Shown here: positions 61,696 through 64,000 of the stretch, in pieces
How the letters are laid out: every line of letters begins with the position of its first letter
How positions within the stretch are numbered: the stretch's first letter is position 1
Assembly: GCF_041146395.1 (NCBI RefSeq)
Contig: NC_090989.1
Location: 249,478,843 to 249,542,842, forward strand
Reading direction: 5' to 3'
DNA: 64,000 nucleotides
Source: Eulemur rufifrons
Lineage: Eukaryota; Chordata; Mammalia; Primates; Lemuridae
The notes under the pieces: model-generated
Seen by the model: only the letters and a program-made list of their open reading frames with translations
Database searches by the model: none
Told to the model about the DNA's origin: nothing
Position numbers and translations under genes: made by a program

Positions 61696-62739
61696 TGCAT
61701 ATGTGTCATTTACGTTAACAGCTAACTCTCCTAAATTATTGACTTTGATCTACTTTTAACTTTGGAGTCAAGGCAGGAGAAGCACAGACATGGTTTCACT
61801 GCTTTTTTGAATTTGCAATTCAGTATTTAAGTTAAAATTCCCAACTTGATAAAAGGAGGAATCATCTTCTGCTCTTATATTTGCTATATAAATGCTATTC
61901 TCAACTACTTTATGCAAATTTACCTACTCTTGACTATTCACAACAAATTACAAAGTGGTCCCTAACTCTGTATACTTGATGCTAAAACTAAAATAGTAGA
62001 GACAGCCCCTTGGCTTGCTAATTCAGACATCTTAATCAATGAAGGCTTTTATTAAGAGATGCTCAGATTTATAACTGATTATTCCCCATGTCATAATAAT
62101 ACTTTTTATAGTGATGCCATCATGACTGGAGGATTTTGAAACTCATTATAGCCACTAGCTATAGGTGCTCCAGATATAGCATTTTAATATATAAATAAGC
62201 TTTTGATTATTACCTCTTTGATTCCTTTTACTTCTTGCACCATCAACAGTGGGAGCAAAGCAGGACTGGAGTAAACAATGTGCCCCTACATACACTGGCA
62301 ATATATTAATAACACCTGCAGGCACAATTGATTTCACCATCATCTCTCTTGTCTAGCAGGGTCTCATCAATTTTAGGTGCCACTAGTTTTATTACTGCAA
62401 TTAATTAACATAAAACCACCTTTTACATCCTAATACCAGACAACCCTTCTTCGATTTGTTAGTTATTGCATTTTCATTATCGTTACAACATTTTATAATT
62501 GCCAGAGAAAGTACTGTAAATAGAATCTAAGATTTACTTTTTAAAATCTAGCAGAAGGAAGAGACCCAACTTAATATCAACATTTATTATGATTGATTTG
62601 ATATCCTGAAGTACACATACTTTGGAATAATTTCATATATTATTCAGGAAAAAAATTCTTTAGTTGCATAAAAAGTAGTCTGAGCAGAACTGGCAGTTGG
62701 AATTTAGGATTTATTCTATACCACATCATAATTTTACCC
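61696..62739. other. Unassigned
   Basis: AT-rich. No supported gene or repeat. Confidence 0.45.
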
Positions 62740-63100
62740 TGATATGTTCTGCATATTTATGTCTCCCCAAAATCCATATGTTGAAATCCTCACCTGCAAA
62801 GCAATTGTATTTAGGAGATGAGACTTTTGGGAGTTATTTAGTACATGAGGTCTCTACCCTCGTAACGGGATTAATGCCCTTATAAGACGCCTGAGAGAGC
62901 TCCTTTACCTGTCTTCCTTGTGAGGACATGGCAAGAAGGCAGCACCTAAGAGGAAGGGGGTCTTCACCAGACACTGAATCTGGAGACACCTCAATCTTTG
63001 ACTTCCCAGCCTCCAGGACTGTATGAAAATAAATTTCTGTTGTTCATAAGTCACTAAGTCTACTGTATTCTGTTATGGCAGCTCAAACGGACTAAGTATA
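62740..63100 (+). mobile_element. MaLR-type (MLT1/MST-like) solo LTR
   Basis: From TGATATGTTCTGCATATTTAT through CCCCAAAATCCATATGTTGA, GGGATTAATGCCCTTATAAG, CTTCACCAGACACTGAATCT, TTTGACTTCCCAGCCTCCAG, AATAAATTTCTGTTGTTCAT and GCAGCTCAAACGGACTAAG, it follows an ERVL-MaLR LTR end to end. No internal sequence adjoins it and no matching 5-bp duplication is evident. It is non-coding. Confidence 0.9.
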
Positions 63101-64000
63101 GAAGTAGATGTTCAATATGCCTCATTTCTGCTGCTAAAGTTTTACTATAATTGTTACTATCCTAAAAGAGGTAAAAATGATTGACTAGTTGTATTATAAG
63201 AATGAAGTAGTAAGTAACCACTAGTTATTCTCTGAACCCTAGGCTTTGTTTTCCCACTTATTGTGGATGGGTCAACAGGAGTTGTTTTATCTAAATTCAT
63301 CATTCAATGTCATTCTATAAGAAACACATTATATTTTTGCCCATCTATCTATAGAAGCAGTATTTACTATCATAAGGGGCTTTATTTACTATTATTTTTA
63401 AGATATATGTTATATTCTGTATGAGGTGAAACCCAACAATTATTTATAGGCATTAATTTATCTTTCTTTCCTCAACATTTTGTTGACCTTTCTGGTATAC
63501 AGAGTTGACACTCAACGTATCCAGGTGCTGACAAAGATGAAAACTCTCTCATCTATGAAATCATTAGTTCACTAACAGCAGTGATAATAAAAGTATTTAT
63601 AACTTGACAGGGCTTTACCTCAAAACAGTAACAGCATTGGAGCTTACTGCAACAAACATTGAATTACTTCATAGATATCCTCCAACATATTATGCTTTCC
63701 ATTATCCCACCTAAATAAAACCATAAGTACCAAGAAAGGAAAGAAGCAAACCTAGTCTAGTTGATATCAAGCCAATCTCATAAATTCTGAGCCTTTCTTA
63801 GTAAACAAGATATTGGTAAAAATAAGTTTACCAATCATTAACTTAATGTTATCAAAGTTAATTTATAGGTTATCTGTATCTTTAAGCATATCCATTCTGA
63901 CTAGGTTACATTTTTTCATTTTAGAAGAATGTTTCCATTTCCATGTCTTATAATAGTATTTATAATTATCTCTTTGGTATTATAGATTATATATCTAACA
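63101..64000. other. AT-rich sequence, nothing recognised
   Basis: No supported feature up to the window edge. Confidence 0.5.

Overview
This window reads as non-coding primate DNA, most likely from a strepsirrhine (a lemur or close relative). Three of the six Alu copies carry an extra left-monomer segment ending in a CAACTAAAATATATA-type stretch. The L1 3' UTRs carry G-rich blocks and a repeated GATGAGTGCGATGCGCACTG-type unit. I recall both features from strepsirrhine genomes and not from human. The DNA is AT-rich. I see no intact protein-coding gene, functional RNA gene, CpG island or promoter. It is probably a gene desert or part of a very large intron.

Almost everything I can name is repeat or fossil. 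0-14 kb: MIR, L2/L3 and old L1M relics, a short L1MA tail at 5.0 kb, a young antisense L1 tail at 6.6-7.15 kb, and a nest at 8.6-12.2 kb (Alu in L1MA-type L1 in older L1M). 14-26 kb: an L1 with its 5' part inverted (14.28-16.25 kb), MER1-like DNA transposon, L1MA tail, a near full-length mariner split by an L1 and an Alu (21.08-23.20 kb), MIRs and a MER2 element. 26-40 kb: two antisense Alus, a full-length Tigger2-like transposon with both ends and TA duplications (27.97-30.65 kb), an MLT1-type LTR split by a young Alu, L1M 5' regions, a young sense L1 3' end (35.19-36.65 kb), an L1M endonuclease fragment with an internal inversion, an L1M ORF1 relic and a shortened Tigger element (39.09-40.11 kb). 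40-59 kb: sparse repeats, an L2/L3 reverse-transcriptase fragment, a chimeric antisense L1 with a GC-rich 5' UTR-like half, an L1 tail, a MER5A-like element and a MIR split by an unusual tailless L1. 59.9-61.7 kb: an old nuclear copy of mitochondrial DNA covering part of 12S rRNA, tRNA-Val and 16S rRNA. 62.7-63.1 kb: another MaLR-type LTR.

Nothing here works as a host pathway, and I found no undescribed functional system. The interesting content is genome archaeology: the mitochondrial insertion, the ordered nested insertions with readable target-site duplications, and several unusual L1 integration structures. Family names come from memory of consensus sequences and were not checked by a search. 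Element edges without a stated target duplication are approximate.
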